From NCBI RefSeq assembly GCF_021991835.1, contig NZ_JAHDAU010000003.1, positions 124,001-188,000 of the forward strand: a stretch of 64,000 nt of DNA, read 5' to 3'. Each line of letters starts with the position of its first letter. Position 1 is the stretch's first letter. The translations under genes and the position numbers were made by a program. Shown here piece by piece: positions 35,336 through 44,302 of the stretch. The notes beneath the pieces were generated by a model. It saw only the letters and a list, made by a program, of their open reading frames with translations. It did no database searches and was not told where the DNA came from. Origin of the DNA: Polaribacter sargassicola (GTDB lineage Bacteria > Bacteroidota > Bacteroidia > Flavobacteriales > Flavobacteriaceae).

Positions 35336-36562
35336 TTATATAATATTAAAGACTTTTAAAATTCCTTTTGCACCTAAAAAAATGGTTATTGCTAAAATTA
35401 CAAAACCGATAATATTTTGATTTTTACTATTGATAAAATCTCCTAAAACCGCTTTTTTATTCATAATCCACAATAAAATTCCGGCAATAATAGGTAAAAG
35501 CATTCCGTTTGCAACTTGTGCAAATTTTATAATTTCTATTGGTTTTATGCCTATTGATGAAAATAAAACACCTAAAAACAGAATGGTAATCCAAACAAAT
35601 CTAAATTTTTTAGATTTTAAACCAACTTGCCAACCCAAACACCCTTTTGCTACATAAGCAGCTGCTAAAGGTGCTGTAATTGCAGATGTAATTCCGGCAG
35701 AAAACAAACCTAAAGCTAAAAAATAAGTAGCAAATTCGCCATACAAAGGCGCCAATCCTTTTGCTAAATCTGCGGCATTTGTAATATTGGTAGTTTGTAT
35801 TGCTGCTGCAGAAACTATAATTGCCATTGAAACCAAACCGCCTAAAATAATAGAAACTACAGTATCTTTTTTAGCTGCAGATAAATCTTCTTTTTTACTC
35901 CATCTTTCTTTTACCAAAGAGGCGTGTAAAAACAGATTATATGGCACTACAGTTGTACCAATTAAACCAATAATTGTTAGAATACTTTTTTCTGGAAACT
36001 GAGGTATAAACAATCCTTTTAATAATTCTAAAATATTTGGTTTAGTAACAATTGCAGTTACTAAAAAAGAAATACTCATTATTAAAACCAATGTTACTAA
36101 GGCTTTTTCTAAAAATTTATAATTACCAATATAGAGCAAAACAAAAGCAATAATACCAATTAATACACTTAATAAATTGATTGAAAACCCATTGAAAACT
36201 AAGGTAATTTCACCTAGAATAGTTTCTAAACCTAAAATTCCACCGCTTATGTTTCCTGCTTCGTAAGATGCATTACCAACTACAACTGCGGCTAAAATTA
36301 AAAAAGTGATAAACTGTTTTAAAATTGGGTTTTTAATTTCTTCTCTAATCACTTCAGACAATCCTTTTTGAGAAATAATACCCAATCTTGCTGCCATTTC
36401 TTGTAAAACTATGGTTGCTATTACAGAAAGCAACATTGCCCAAAGTAAATTAAATCCAAAATTTACACCTGCTAACGTACAAAGTGTTACAGTACCAGGA
36501 CCAATAAAAGCTGCTGCAACTAATGTACCCGGACCTATATTTGAAAACCATTTTTTTATCAT
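35336..36562 (-). CDS. NRAMP-fold transporter lacking the usual metal ligands
   Basis: This 408-residue inner-membrane protein has eleven predicted helices and the NRAMP/SLC11 layout. Canonical metal transporters carry DPGN in helix 1 and MPH in helix 6. Here helix 1 reads AAFIGPGTVT (G21-P22-G23-T24) and helix 6 reads GTTVVPYNLFLH (V206-P207-Y208). So the metal-binding Asp, Asn and Met are replaced by Gly, Thr and Val, and the neighbouring His by Tyr. Loss of three ligands speaks against Mn or Fe transport. The stop is one base from the pxpA start, so it is co-transcribed and probably imports 5-oxoproline or a related compound (inference). Confidence 0.85.
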   Translation of the reverse strand: MIKKWFSNIGPGTLVAAAFIGPGTVTLCTLAGVNFGFNLLWAMLLSVIATIVLQEMAARLGIISQKGLSEVIREEIKNPILKQFITFLILAAVVVGNASYEAGNISGGILGLETILGEITLVFNGFSINLLSVLIGIIAFVLLYIGNYKFLEKALVTLVLIMSISFLVTAIVTKPNILELLKGLFIPQFPEKSILTIIGLIGTTVVPYNLFLHASLVKERWSKKEDLSAAKKDTVVSIILGGLVSMAIIVSAAAIQTTNITNAADLAKGLAPLYGEFATYFLALGLFSAGITSAITAPLAAAYVAKGCLGWQVGLKSKKFRFVWITILFLGVLFSSIGIKPIEIIKFAQVANGMLLPIIAGILLWIMNKKAVLGDFINSKNQNIIGFVILAITIFLGAKGILKVFNII

Positions 36563-36607
36563 AAAAATAAAGTTTATCTAATTTTTAAAACTAAAGATAC
36601 TTTTTTA

Positions 36608-36640
36608 AAATAAAAAACACCCCAATTACGGGGTGTTTCA
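36608..36640 (-). terminator. Terminator of pckA
   Basis: AAACACCCC (36615-36623) pairs with GGGGTGTTT (36630-36638). In the leftward direction a T-run follows. Confidence 0.85.
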
Positions 36641-36662
36641 GAATAACTATTAAAAAAAACGA

Positions 36663-38273
36663 CTAAAATGCATAACGTTGTGGACCTCCTCTTCGGATTT
36701 CTTCGTTTGCAAACTCTTCAAATTGTTTAAAATTATGTCTAAATGCATTCGATAATTTAAACGCTGTTTTATAATAAGCATCATCATTATTCCAAGTTGC
36801 TCTAGGACTTAATAATTCTGTTGGCACGCCAGGACAAGTTCTTGGTTGTGCTACACCAAAAACAGAATGTATATGGTAATCTTCATAAGTATAATCTCCT
36901 AATTTACCTTCTAAAACAGCCGTAATCATTGCTCTTGTATATTTTAAAGGCATTCGTCTACCAACACCGTATTGACCGCCAGACCAACCAGTATTTACCA
37001 ACCAAACATTTACACCTGCATCCTTCATTTTTTTACTTAACATTTCTGCATATCTTGTTGGGTGTAATGGCATAAAAGGCGCTCCAAAACAAGCAGAAAA
37101 ACTTGGTACAGGTTCTGTTACACCTGCTTCTGTACCTGCAACTTTTGCAGTATAACCAGATATAAAATGATATGCTGCTTGGCTTGGTGTTAACTTAGAA
37201 ATTGGAGGTAAAACTCCAAAAGCATCTGCAGTTAAAAAGAAAATATTTTTTGGATTTTTACCTATTGATGGTTTTTGAATATTATCTATATGATAAATTG
37301 GATAACTTACTCTTGTATTTTGAGTAATTGATGTATCTGCAAAATCTACAACACCATCATTATTCATAACAACATTTTCTAAAATTGCACCTTTTTTAAT
37401 GGCTGCAAAAATCTCTGGTTCTTGTTCTGCAGATAAGTTTATTACTTTTGCATAGCAACCTCCTTCAAAATTAAAAACAGTATTTTCTGCCGTCCAACCG
37501 TGTTCATCATCACCAATTAAACTTCTTTCTGAATCTGTAGATAATGTTGTTTTACCAGTACCAGATAATCCGAAGAAAATAGCAGTATCACCTTCTTTAC
37601 CAACGTTTGCAGAACAATGCATTGGCAACGTATTTTTATAAATAGGCAAAATAAAATTTAAAGCAGAAAAAATTCCTTTTTTAATTTCTCCTGTATAACC
37701 TGTTCCTCCTATTAAAGCAATTTTTTTAGTAAAGTTTAAAATTGCAAAATTATGTTGACGTGTTCCGTCTTCTTCTGGATCTGCCATAAAACCAGGTGCG
37801 TTAATCACGGTCCATTCTGGTAAAAAGGTTTCTAATTCTTGTGCTGTTGGTCTTAAAAACATATTGTAAGCAAACATGTTACTCCACGGATATTCATTTA
37901 CAACTCTAATATTTAGCTTGTAATTATCATCTGCACAGGCATAACTATCTCTTACAAAAATTTCTTTTTCTGATAAATAATTTACAACTTTTCTGTATAA
38001 AGCATCAAACTTTTCTGAATTAAACGGAATGTTAATATCGCTCCACCAAACTTTATCTTCTGTAATTTTATCTTTTACAATAAAACGATCTAAGGGCGAA
38101 CGCCCAGTAAACTCTCCTGTGTTAACAGCAATTGCACCTAAAGAAGATACTACACCTTGTTTTTTTTGTAAAGTCTCTTGGTGTAATTCTTCTGAAGTTA
38201 ACTGATAACGAATTATTGCATTTTTGATTCCTAGACTAGTTAACGAAATCGATTTCGTGCAGGTATCTAACAT
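36663..38273 (-). CDS. pckA: Phosphoenolpyruvate carboxykinase (ATP)
   Basis: This 536-residue enzyme converts oxaloacetate and ATP to PEP, CO2 and ADP, the entry step of gluconeogenesis. GLSGTGKTTLSTDSERSLIGDDEHGW (near residues 235-261) is the kinase-1a and kinase-2 region, FNFEGGCYAKV follows, and GEFTGRSPLDRFIV near residue 52 is the substrate site. The length fits the ATP-dependent class (about 530-540). Gluconeogenesis suits growth on amino acids, lactate and fatty acids, all served by nearby genes. A TAnnTTCG-type -7 box (TATATTCG, minus strand, 38321-38328) lies 48 bases upstream. Confidence 0.96.
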   Translation of the reverse strand: MLDTCTKSISLTSLGIKNAIIRYQLTSEELHQETLQKKQGVVSSLGAIAVNTGEFTGRSPLDRFIVKDKITEDKVWWSDINIPFNSEKFDALYRKVVNYLSEKEIFVRDSYACADDNYKLNIRVVNEYPWSNMFAYNMFLRPTAQELETFLPEWTVINAPGFMADPEEDGTRQHNFAILNFTKKIALIGGTGYTGEIKKGIFSALNFILPIYKNTLPMHCSANVGKEGDTAIFFGLSGTGKTTLSTDSERSLIGDDEHGWTAENTVFNFEGGCYAKVINLSAEQEPEIFAAIKKGAILENVVMNNDGVVDFADTSITQNTRVSYPIYHIDNIQKPSIGKNPKNIFFLTADAFGVLPPISKLTPSQAAYHFISGYTAKVAGTEAGVTEPVPSFSACFGAPFMPLHPTRYAEMLSKKMKDAGVNVWLVNTGWSGGQYGVGRRMPLKYTRAMITAVLEGKLGDYTYEDYHIHSVFGVAQPRTCPGVPTELLSPRATWNNDDAYYKTAFKLSNAFRHNFKQFEEFANEEIRRGGPQRYAF

Positions 38274-38367
38274 ATCAATATTTTTAAATGATGAATATAA
38301 ATTTTTACACCACTAATTTACGAATATAATTTTATATAGCTATTAAAATTATTAAATATATAAAAAC

Positions 38368-38751
38368 CTATTTGTTTTTAAGAGCAGTTTTTAAAAATAC
38401 AATAATCATTAAAAGCCACCCTAAGATTAAAGTAAGACCTCCTAAAGGCGTTATAAACCAAATAGATTTTGCTGAAATTGATGTTAAATGAATAGCATAA
38501 ATAGAACCTGAAAAGAGTAAAATTCCTGAAAAGAAAAGATAACTAATTCTATTTTTTTGTTTCTTAGAAAATCCATCAAAAATATTAACAAACAATAGTA
38601 CTATTACATGATACATTTGGTATCTAACTCCTGTTTCAAAACTCAATAATTCTTCTGCAGATAAAACTTCTTTTAAAGCATGAGCACCAAATGCTCCTAA
38701 AATAATAGCTAACATTCCTAAAAGAGCAGTAATTGTTAAATTTTTATACAT
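38368..38751 (-). CDS. DUF423 membrane protein (YgdD family)
   Basis: This 127-residue protein has four hydrophobic helices and the family's start: TALLGMLAIILGAFGAHALKEVLS (residues 8-31). The RYQMYHVIVLLFVN stretch near residue 43 and FSGILLFSGSIYAIHLT near 73 are also characteristic. The last is PLGGLTLILGWLLM near 101. Members are conserved in proteobacteria and Bacteroidota; the function is unknown. It lies between pckA and trmN on the same strand, 51 bases after trmN with no terminator, so co-transcription with trmN is likely. Confidence 0.88.
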   Translation of the reverse strand: MYKNLTITALLGMLAIILGAFGAHALKEVLSAEELLSFETGVRYQMYHVIVLLFVNIFDGFSKKQKNRISYLFFSGILLFSGSIYAIHLTSISAKSIWFITPLGGLTLILGWLLMIIVFLKTALKNK

Positions 38752-38802
38752 TTTTAAAATTTATTTTTCATGATAAAACTAAGCATAACCCTATATAATA
38801 TC

Positions 38803-39522
38803 TTACATTTTTAAATAAAAATCTTTGGTTAATTTTATGTAATCTTCTGTGTATTGATGGCGAGCAACTTCTATAACTAAATGTTCTTTTTTAATTTCTG
38901 ATGGATGAAAAGAGAATTCTAACAAACTTCTTTTTATTTCTGATTTTGGATTGCCTTGTACATGACAAACTTTGTTTAAAAACAATTTATTTTCTTTTGC
39001 TAAATTGATAAAACCCTCTTCTTCTTTAAAAGGAACAATTACAGAAAATATTCCATTTTCTGATAAAATTTTAGATACACCTTTTAATAATTCATCAAAA
39101 GAAAGTGATGATGTAAAACGTGCTTTGTTTCTTGCTTTATTATTAGTTTCGTAATCATCAGTATAAAATGGTGGATTAGAAACAATTAAATTATAGGTTT
39201 CTTCCTCTTCTTCAATTTCATCGGCAAATTCTTGAAAAGTAGCATTGTAACAATACAAACGATCTCCCCAATCAGATTTTTCAAAATTTTCTACCGTTTG
39301 TTCATAAGCATTTTCATCAACCTCAACAGCATCAATTGTCATTGCATCAGAACGCTGTGCAAGCATTAAAGATATAATTCCTGTTCCAGAACCGATGTCT
39401 AAAATTGTATCTAAATAATTATCTACAGAACACCAAGCTCCTAAAAGCACTGCATCTGTACCAATTTTCATAGCTGTATTATTTTGATGAACAACAAACT
39501 CCTTAAATTCAAATGGTTTCAT
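38803..39522 (-). CDS. trmN: tRNA1(Val) adenine-37 N6-methyltransferase
   Basis: This 239-residue SAM-dependent enzyme methylates adenine 37 next to the anticodon of tRNA-Val. The start FKEFVVHQNNTAMKIGTDAVLLGAWC is typical of YfiC/TrmN6. LDIGSGTGIISLMLAQR near residue 40 is the SAM motif, and LIVSNPPFYTDD near residue 111 is the N6-adenine catalytic NPPF. The family can be hard to tell from the RsmC or HemK classes, but the N-terminal signature decides. A matching promoter (TTG, 21-base spacer, TACTTTTG) lies just upstream. Confidence 0.88.
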   Translation of the reverse strand: MKPFEFKEFVVHQNNTAMKIGTDAVLLGAWCSVDNYLDTILDIGSGTGIISLMLAQRSDAMTIDAVEVDENAYEQTVENFEKSDWGDRLYCYNATFQEFADEIEEEEETYNLIVSNPPFYTDDYETNNKARNKARFTSSLSFDELLKGVSKILSENGIFSVIVPFKEEEGFINLAKENKLFLNKVCHVQGNPKSEIKRSLLEFSFHPSEIKKEHLVIEVARHQYTEDYIKLTKDFYLKM

Positions 39523-39541
39523 AAATAAATTATAATTGCTA

Positions 39542-39573
39542 CAAAAGTACTTTTTCCCTAGCTAATTTTACAA
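39542..39573 (-). promoter_or_regulatory. Promoter of the trmN / DUF423 unit
   Basis: The minus strand has TACTTTTG (39542-39549) as -7 box and TTG (39571-39573) as -33 element, 21 bases apart. The ATG is 20 bases downstream of the -7 box. Confidence 0.55.
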
Positions 39574-39618
39574 TTTGAACTCGATATTTATATCAATAAA
39601 AAACTAGGAAAACTGCAT

Positions 39619-40059
39619 CTAATTAAGCTTCTTATAAATCTCTATATTTTGATAATTAATATCATTTTCTTTATAATTAATTGTTTGTTTAAGAGATGAA
39701 TCTGATACTTCTATAACTATTGGATAAATAGAATTATACCCTTGCAAAGGGATAGACATAGAAGTTAAAGTTTCTATTAAAGTATCTTTTTTAAGATTAT
39801 AAGTTCCGTAAGCATGCCATTCTACAGAATCTTTACCAGCATCAGAATTCCAGATAAGAAATCCGTCTAAATATATTTTGTGTTGAATTTTAGAATTATC
39901 TTTTAAAATAGTGTCTTTTTCCTTCAATCTAAAAAAGTTAGTTTGTTCCCAAACTCCCTCTAATTTATCTTTTTTACCTTCTTTATTATTACAAGAAACA
40001 AATACTAAAAGACTTGATAAGAATACTGTTTTAATGGCATTAAAAATTAGTTTATTCAT
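39619..40059 (-). CDS. Lipoprotein of unknown function (lipocalin-like layout)
   Basis: This 146-residue protein has a lipoprotein signal with Cys23 (LLVFVSC). The mature part starts KLEGVWEQTNFFRLKEKD, has WNSDAGKDSVEWHAYGTYNLKKDTLIETLTS and ends with a beta-rich YQNIEIYKKLN. The GVW-x...YGTY pattern resembles lipocalin-like or DUF4488-type beta-barrels of Bacteroidota that measure a small ligand, but I cannot assign a family. It stands alone between trmN (divided by a 96-base gap) and the fucose kinase gene, both leftward. No partner is obvious. Confidence 0.65.
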   Translation of the reverse strand: MNKLIFNAIKTVFLSSLLVFVSCNNKEGKKDKLEGVWEQTNFFRLKEKDTILKDNSKIQHKIYLDGFLIWNSDAGKDSVEWHAYGTYNLKKDTLIETLTSMSIPLQGYNSIYPIVIEVSDSSLKQTINYKENDINYQNIEIYKKLN

Positions 40060-40138
40060 CTCTTATTTTTTGTAGAAGGTACAACAAATAAGTTAGAACT
40101 CTTTATTTAAAAAACATAAAACACTATCAATAAAATAT

Positions 40139-41449
40139 TTATAAATAATTTTTCATCATTAAGGCAGCACCCAAAGCACTTTCATTTTTACATTCTGATA
40201 TTTTTATAACAACATCTTTCTGTAATAATTTTAAAAATGCTATAAAGATGTTATTCCTATTAAATCCACCAGAAATAAAAATATTTTTAATTGCTTTATC
40301 TTTATCCGTAATTAAATTAATACCAGAAATTACCTTTTTAGAAATCTCGAAAATTAATTGATAATAAGCTGTTTTATACAAACTAAAGTTATTTAATAAA
40401 CTTTCATTCGCCTCAAAATTGGTATCTATTCCTTCTGATAAAAAAACTCGTGCGTTTTTAGTTATTAAATTTTGACATAGTTTTTCATCTAAATCTAACT
40501 CTAAATGTGTATTTATATCAACATTAAAATGTTTACTAAATGGCTCTAAATACACCTCATGAATACGCCCTAAAAATTGCATAGAAGATTTAACTTGTTG
40601 TTTTTTAGGTGTCATAAAACACAAACAATTGTTTTTTAATTGATGTTGTGTTAAAGTTTCTAAACTAAAAGGATTCATTGCAATAATCCAGGTTCCTGTA
40701 GAAAGTAATACAAAATCATTGTTTTTTTCTTTCTCTAAAATAGGTATTATTGATGATGAACTGTCATGTAAACCAGAACCAACTGCAACTTGTTGTCCGT
40801 TTATTTCTGCTAAAATTGCTTTTTCTCCATTTACAGGTTCTGGCAAAGAAATTCCTGCTTTTTTTAACCACGGATGATAATCCATTACATCAAAATTCCA
40901 AGTAGCTGTATGCGCTCCTATAGATGTAAAATCTGCTGTAACTTTTTTTGTAAATAAATAACTTAAATATTGAGGGTAATGTAGTATTGAGTGAACTTTC
41001 TGCCAAGTTTCTGGTTTATCTTTTTGCATCCAAAGCATTTGTAAACCTGTATTTAACATGCCGTAAGCAGGTGAAGCTGTTGCTCTAGAAAACTCTTCTA
41101 CGCCTCCGTTTTGCTGATAAAACTCGTTAAAATCATTAATATCTAACGGTTTTAAATAATTATATAAAGGAGTAATTCTATTACCTTGTTTATCTAAATA
41201 AACAAGCGAAGCTCCATGAGTTGAAAAATTAATTGCTTTTAGATTATATAAGGAATTATTCTGTACCTTTTTTATTTCTTCAAAAATCCAATTTTCTATA
41301 GACTTAATATCATCACAAGGAAAACCATCATCATCTAATATTTCTTTAAATTTTGTAGAGTTTTGAAAGCATACTTCAAAATTTTCATCAAATAAAAATA
41401 TTTTTTTATTTGTTTTACCTATATCTATAATTGCAATTACATTTTTCAT
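40139..41449 (-). CDS. fucK: FGGY-family sugar kinase, probably L-fuculokinase
   Basis: This 436-residue kinase has the FGGY start NVIAIIDIGKTNKKIFLFDE, a phosphate-binding stretch near residue 230 (AVGSGLHDSSSSIIPILE, then LLSTGTWIIAMNP), and the C-terminal IKNIFISGGFNRNNIFIAFLKLL for ATP. The FGGY family phosphorylates sugars such as glycerol, xylulose, rhamnulose and fuculose. Location in a full fucose locus decides for L-fuculose (inference). It is smaller than E. coli FucK (about 470-480). It follows fucI by 145 bases, with two hairpins in the gap. Confidence 0.8.
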   Translation of the reverse strand: MKNVIAIIDIGKTNKKIFLFDENFEVCFQNSTKFKEILDDDGFPCDDIKSIENWIFEEIKKVQNNSLYNLKAINFSTHGASLVYLDKQGNRITPLYNYLKPLDINDFNEFYQQNGGVEEFSRATASPAYGMLNTGLQMLWMQKDKPETWQKVHSILHYPQYLSYLFTKKVTADFTSIGAHTATWNFDVMDYHPWLKKAGISLPEPVNGEKAILAEINGQQVAVGSGLHDSSSSIIPILEKEKNNDFVLLSTGTWIIAMNPFSLETLTQHQLKNNCLCFMTPKKQQVKSSMQFLGRIHEVYLEPFSKHFNVDINTHLELDLDEKLCQNLITKNARVFLSEGIDTNFEANESLLNNFSLYKTAYYQLIFEISKKVISGINLITDKDKAIKNIFISGGFNRNNIFIAFLKLLQKDVVIKISECKNESALGAALMMKNYL

Positions 41450-41470
41450 TCTTATTGTAGTTAAAAAAGA

Positions 41471-41576
41471 AAAAGTTTCCTTTTAACTATTAAGAATTAA
41501 AAGGAGAAACTTTATCATCATCGAAATAAGAATTGACAAACAAAACAAACAATCCTAAAAATTTGCTTGCCAATTC
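41471..41576 (-). terminator. Hairpins between fucI and fucK
   Basis: Two hairpins lie in the 145-base gap. The first is GAATTG (41530-41535) with CAATTC (41571-41576), near the fucI end. The second is AAAGTTTCCTTTTAA (41472-41486) with TTAAAAGGAGAAACTTT (41497-41513, one bulge). In the leftward direction the second is followed by a T-rich run, so it may lower fucK transcription relative to fucI. Confidence 0.55.
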
Positions 41577-41594
41577 TATTTTATAAATATTTTT

Positions 41595-43385
41595 TTATGA
41601 TTCTTTAAAACCATATAATGGTCCATAATTTTTACAAGCTCTATAATCTGCTCCTTCTAGTTCTTCTCCAAAAGCAGACCAAGCACTTGGTCTAAAGACA
41701 TCTTTTTCATCAACATTATGCATGTTAACAGGAATACGTAGCATTGCCGCTAAAGAAATTAAATCTGCACCAATATGTCCATGAGAAATTGCACCATGGT
41801 TTGCACCCCATTTTGCCATTACAGTATAAGCATCTTTAAAGAATCCTTTACCTGTTGTTCTTGGCACAAACCAAGTTGTTGGCCAAGTAGGGTCTGTTCT
41901 TTCATCTAAAATAGTATGTATATCTTCTGGCAACTCAACACTCCATCCTTCTACTATTTGTAAAACAGGCCCAATTCCTTTTATTAAGTTTAACCTGCAC
42001 ATTGTTAATGGCATTGTTGCTTTTGTTAAAAATTGAGATGAAAATCCTCCTCCTCTAAAATACTCGAAAGTTGCTGGTGGCCATTTTGTATTATCTAAAC
42101 AACGCTGAACGTCATCTTCTGTTATATCCCAAAATGGTTTCATTGTTGGGTTTCCTTCACTATCTTTTTGTTGAGCTGTTGCATCTAACGTTGTAGATCC
42201 AGAATTAATTAAATGTATAATACCATCTTTGGCAATTCCTGTTAATTTTTTACCTGTAACTCTTTCTACAGATTCTGGACTCCAATACGTTCTTACATCA
42301 GAAAATAACTGTGCTTTGTTAGTTAATAAATGCCCAAATAACATAGAAATTGCATTTAAACAATCGTTTTCTGTAGCAAAAACATAAGCTTGTCTAATTC
42401 CGTTCCAATCAAAAGAAGAATTTAAAATAGACTCTGTAAAATCTGCATTTGGCTGATAATCTGTCCATTGTCTTTGCCCTTGAAAACCACCCATAATAGC
42501 GTTTCTCCCTTTAGACTCTTCACCAAAACCTAATTCTTTTAATTTTGGGTTTCCATTCATCAAATCTTTACAGATTAAGGTCATTTTAACAACCTTTTCC
42601 CATTCTTTTTCTTTTTCTTCGGATGATTTTTGAGTTTCTAAACTATTACGATCTTCTCCTTCTTTACAATTTTCTTTTGTCCAAGCTAATGCTTTTTCAA
42701 ACTCTTCTTTATCATAAATCCCTTTATCCATTCTTCTTAAAAGCTCTACAGACTCTACAAATTCTGCTCTAACTCCTAAATAATCTTGTAAAAAGTTTAC
42801 ATCTACCATAGAACCTGCAATCCCCATAGAACTATAACCGATAGATAAATAAGATTTACCTTTCATTTGGGCAACTGCTAAAGCTCCTTTTACAAAACGT
42901 AAGATTTTCTCAGAAACATCATCAGGAATGGTTTGATCTCCTCCGTCTTGTACTTCTTTACCATAAATACCAAAAGCTGGTAATCCTTTTTGAGAATATC
43001 CTGCCAAAGCAGCCGCTAAATATACAGCTCCTGGTCTTTCTGTTCCGTTAAATCCCCAAACTGCTTTTGGTGTTAATGGATCTGTATCCATAACTTCTGT
43101 ACCGTAACACCAACAAGGTGTAACTGTTAAAGAAACTTCTACACCTTCTCTTTTAAATTTATCTGCACAAGCAGCAGCATCTGCAACACCACCAATTGTT
43201 GTATCTGCAATAACACATTCTACTTTTTCTCCGCTAGGAAAACGCAAAGTATCTTCTATTAACTTTGCTGCAGCTTTTGCCATATCCATTGTTTGAACCT
43301 CTAAAGATTCTCTAACTCCCATTTCGCGTCCATCAATTACAGGACGAATTCCTACTTTTGGTAATCTACCTATTAATCTACTCAT
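41595..43385 (-). CDS. fucI: L-fucose isomerase
   Basis: This 596-residue enzyme converts L-fucose to L-fuculose with a Mn2+ centre. The start [22 protein letters not shown] is highly conserved. [32 protein letters not shown] (about residues 91-121), the [17 protein letters not shown] block near 183 and the C-terminal [28 protein letters not shown] near 528, with metal-contacting histidines, confirm it. The length matches E. coli FucI (591). It lies between the aldolase and kinase genes on the same strand. Arabinose can be a secondary substrate in this family. Confidence 0.95.
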   Translation of the reverse strand: MSRLIGRLPKVGIRPVIDGREMGVRESLEVQTMDMAKAAAKLIEDTLRFPSGEKVECVIADTTIGGVADAAACADKFKREGVEVSLTVTPCWCYGTEVMDTDPLTPKAVWGFNGTERPGAVYLAAALAGYSQKGLPAFGIYGKEVQDGGDQTIPDDVSEKILRFVKGALAVAQMKGKSYLSIGYSSMGIAGSMVDVNFLQDYLGVRAEFVESVELLRRMDKGIYDKEEFEKALAWTKENCKEGEDRNSLETQKSSEEKEKEWEKVVKMTLICKDLMNGNPKLKELGFGEESKGRNAIMGGFQGQRQWTDYQPNADFTESILNSSFDWNGIRQAYVFATENDCLNAISMLFGHLLTNKAQLFSDVRTYWSPESVERVTGKKLTGIAKDGIIHLINSGSTTLDATAQQKDSEGNPTMKPFWDITEDDVQRCLDNTKWPPATFEYFRGGGFSSQFLTKATMPLTMCRLNLIKGIGPVLQIVEGWSVELPEDIHTILDERTDPTWPTTWFVPRTTGKGFFKDAYTVMAKWGANHGAISHGHIGADLISLAAMLRIPVNMHNVDEKDVFRPSAWSAFGEELEGADYRACKNYGPLYGFKES

Positions 43386-43407
43386 GATTTTTTTAATGCT
43401 TTTTAAT

Positions 43408-44202
43408 TTATATAAACTGCTCTAATTCTGTTAACTGCTCGTTAGATAATCCTGCAGGCTTAAAACCAGCAGACCAACATGTTAACAACAATTTAGCACC
43501 TTTATTAGCTACATCTAAAAAGTCCCAAGCTTTCATAACATCTGGTGCTGTAGAAGTTGCACCGTGTTTTTCCCAAAGAGAAATATTTCTTGTTTTAAAA
43601 GCTTCCATAGTAACTTCTGCTAATGCAACTGTACTTGATAATGCATAAGGTGTACAATGCACTCCTTTTGGTACAAATACTTTTACTTCTGGGCACATCA
43701 TCCATAATTGTCTGTTTAACTCTTCTTCATCATTAAATAAATCATGATGACTCATACAAATTAATTCTATAGGATGCGTATGTACAACTGCTAGGTTTTC
43801 TGGGTGATATTTTGAGTTGAATAAATGAATACTAGCATGAGAAATCAACTCGCAAGTTGGCCCAAAATTAGGTCTTTTTCCTCCCCAAATAATAGAATAT
43901 GCTGTTGCTGTTTCATTTATATAAAGTATACAAGAAACCTCTTCTAACATATCAACTAAATCTCTTAAATAACAACCTGTTCCTGTAATATAAATTACAA
44001 AACCTGCTGATTCTTTAGGGAAATCGAAAGGCACTTCTGTACCAATACCTTGTACTTCTTCTTTTGTAAAAAACGAAGTTAAATTCATTGATATATTTCC
44101 TGCATTTCTTTCTGCCCACTCACGTTGCCATAAATAGCCTGCAACTTTAGAAACTTTTTTTAATTCTTCTGTTACTTGTAAAGGAAGATTTAGTGTTTTC
44201 AT
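43408..44202 (-). CDS. fucA: Class II aldolase, probably L-fuculose/rhamnulose-1-phosphate aldolase
   Basis: From the ATG at 44202 the protein has 264 residues; the upstream in-frame codons run into the promoter. It splits L-fuculose-1-phosphate into dihydroxyacetone phosphate and L-lactaldehyde. It has [20 protein letters not shown] (residues 21-40) and the zinc histidine site [17 protein letters not shown] near residues 144-160, with a C-terminal [32 protein letters not shown]. The N-terminal layout and length resemble RhaD (rhamnulose-1-phosphate aldolase) rather than short FucA (about 215 residues), but the fucI and kinase neighbours point to fucose. Confidence 0.82.
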   Translation of the reverse strand: MKTLNLPLQVTEELKKVSKVAGYLWQREWAERNAGNISMNLTSFFTKEEVQGIGTEVPFDFPKESAGFVIYITGTGCYLRDLVDMLEEVSCILYINETATAYSIIWGGKRPNFGPTCELISHASIHLFNSKYHPENLAVVHTHPIELICMSHHDLFNDEEELNRQLWMMCPEVKVFVPKGVHCTPYALSSTVALAEVTMEAFKTRNISLWEKHGATSTAPDVMKAWDFLDVANKGAKLLLTCWSAGFKPAGLSNEQLTELEQFI

Positions 44203-44225
44203 AATATTTAGTAAATTTGATGTAA

Positions 44226-44233
44226 CAAAGATA
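44226..44233 (-). promoter_or_regulatory. -7 box of the fucA-fucI-fucK unit
   Basis: The minus strand reads TATCTTTG, an exact TAnnTTTG match, 23 bases before the fucA ATG. Confidence 0.5.
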
Positions 44234-44269
44234 TTAGTCATTTAAACGATTAAAAATATTCAAAATCTG

Positions 44270-44277
44270 TATTTTTG
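44270..44277 (+). promoter_or_regulatory. -7 box of the fucose AraC regulator gene
   Basis: TATTTTTG matches TAnnTTTG exactly. The predicted transcript start near 44284 leaves a leader of only about 20 bases before the TTG start, so translation cannot begin earlier. Confidence 0.45.
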
Positions 44278-44281
44278 TATC

Positions 44282-44294
44282 TAATTTAAACATT
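44282..44294 (+). promoter_or_regulatory. Candidate regulator site shared by the two fucose promoters
   Basis: TAATTTAAACATT occurs here, on the predicted transcript start of the regulator gene, and in inverted orientation at 45289-45301 upstream of aldA. A 13-base identity between two intergenic regions is unlikely by chance even at this AT content (rough hand estimate of a few percent). The position here fits autorepression; the other fits activation. Confidence 0.4.
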
Positions 44295-44302
44295 ATCACT
44301 TT

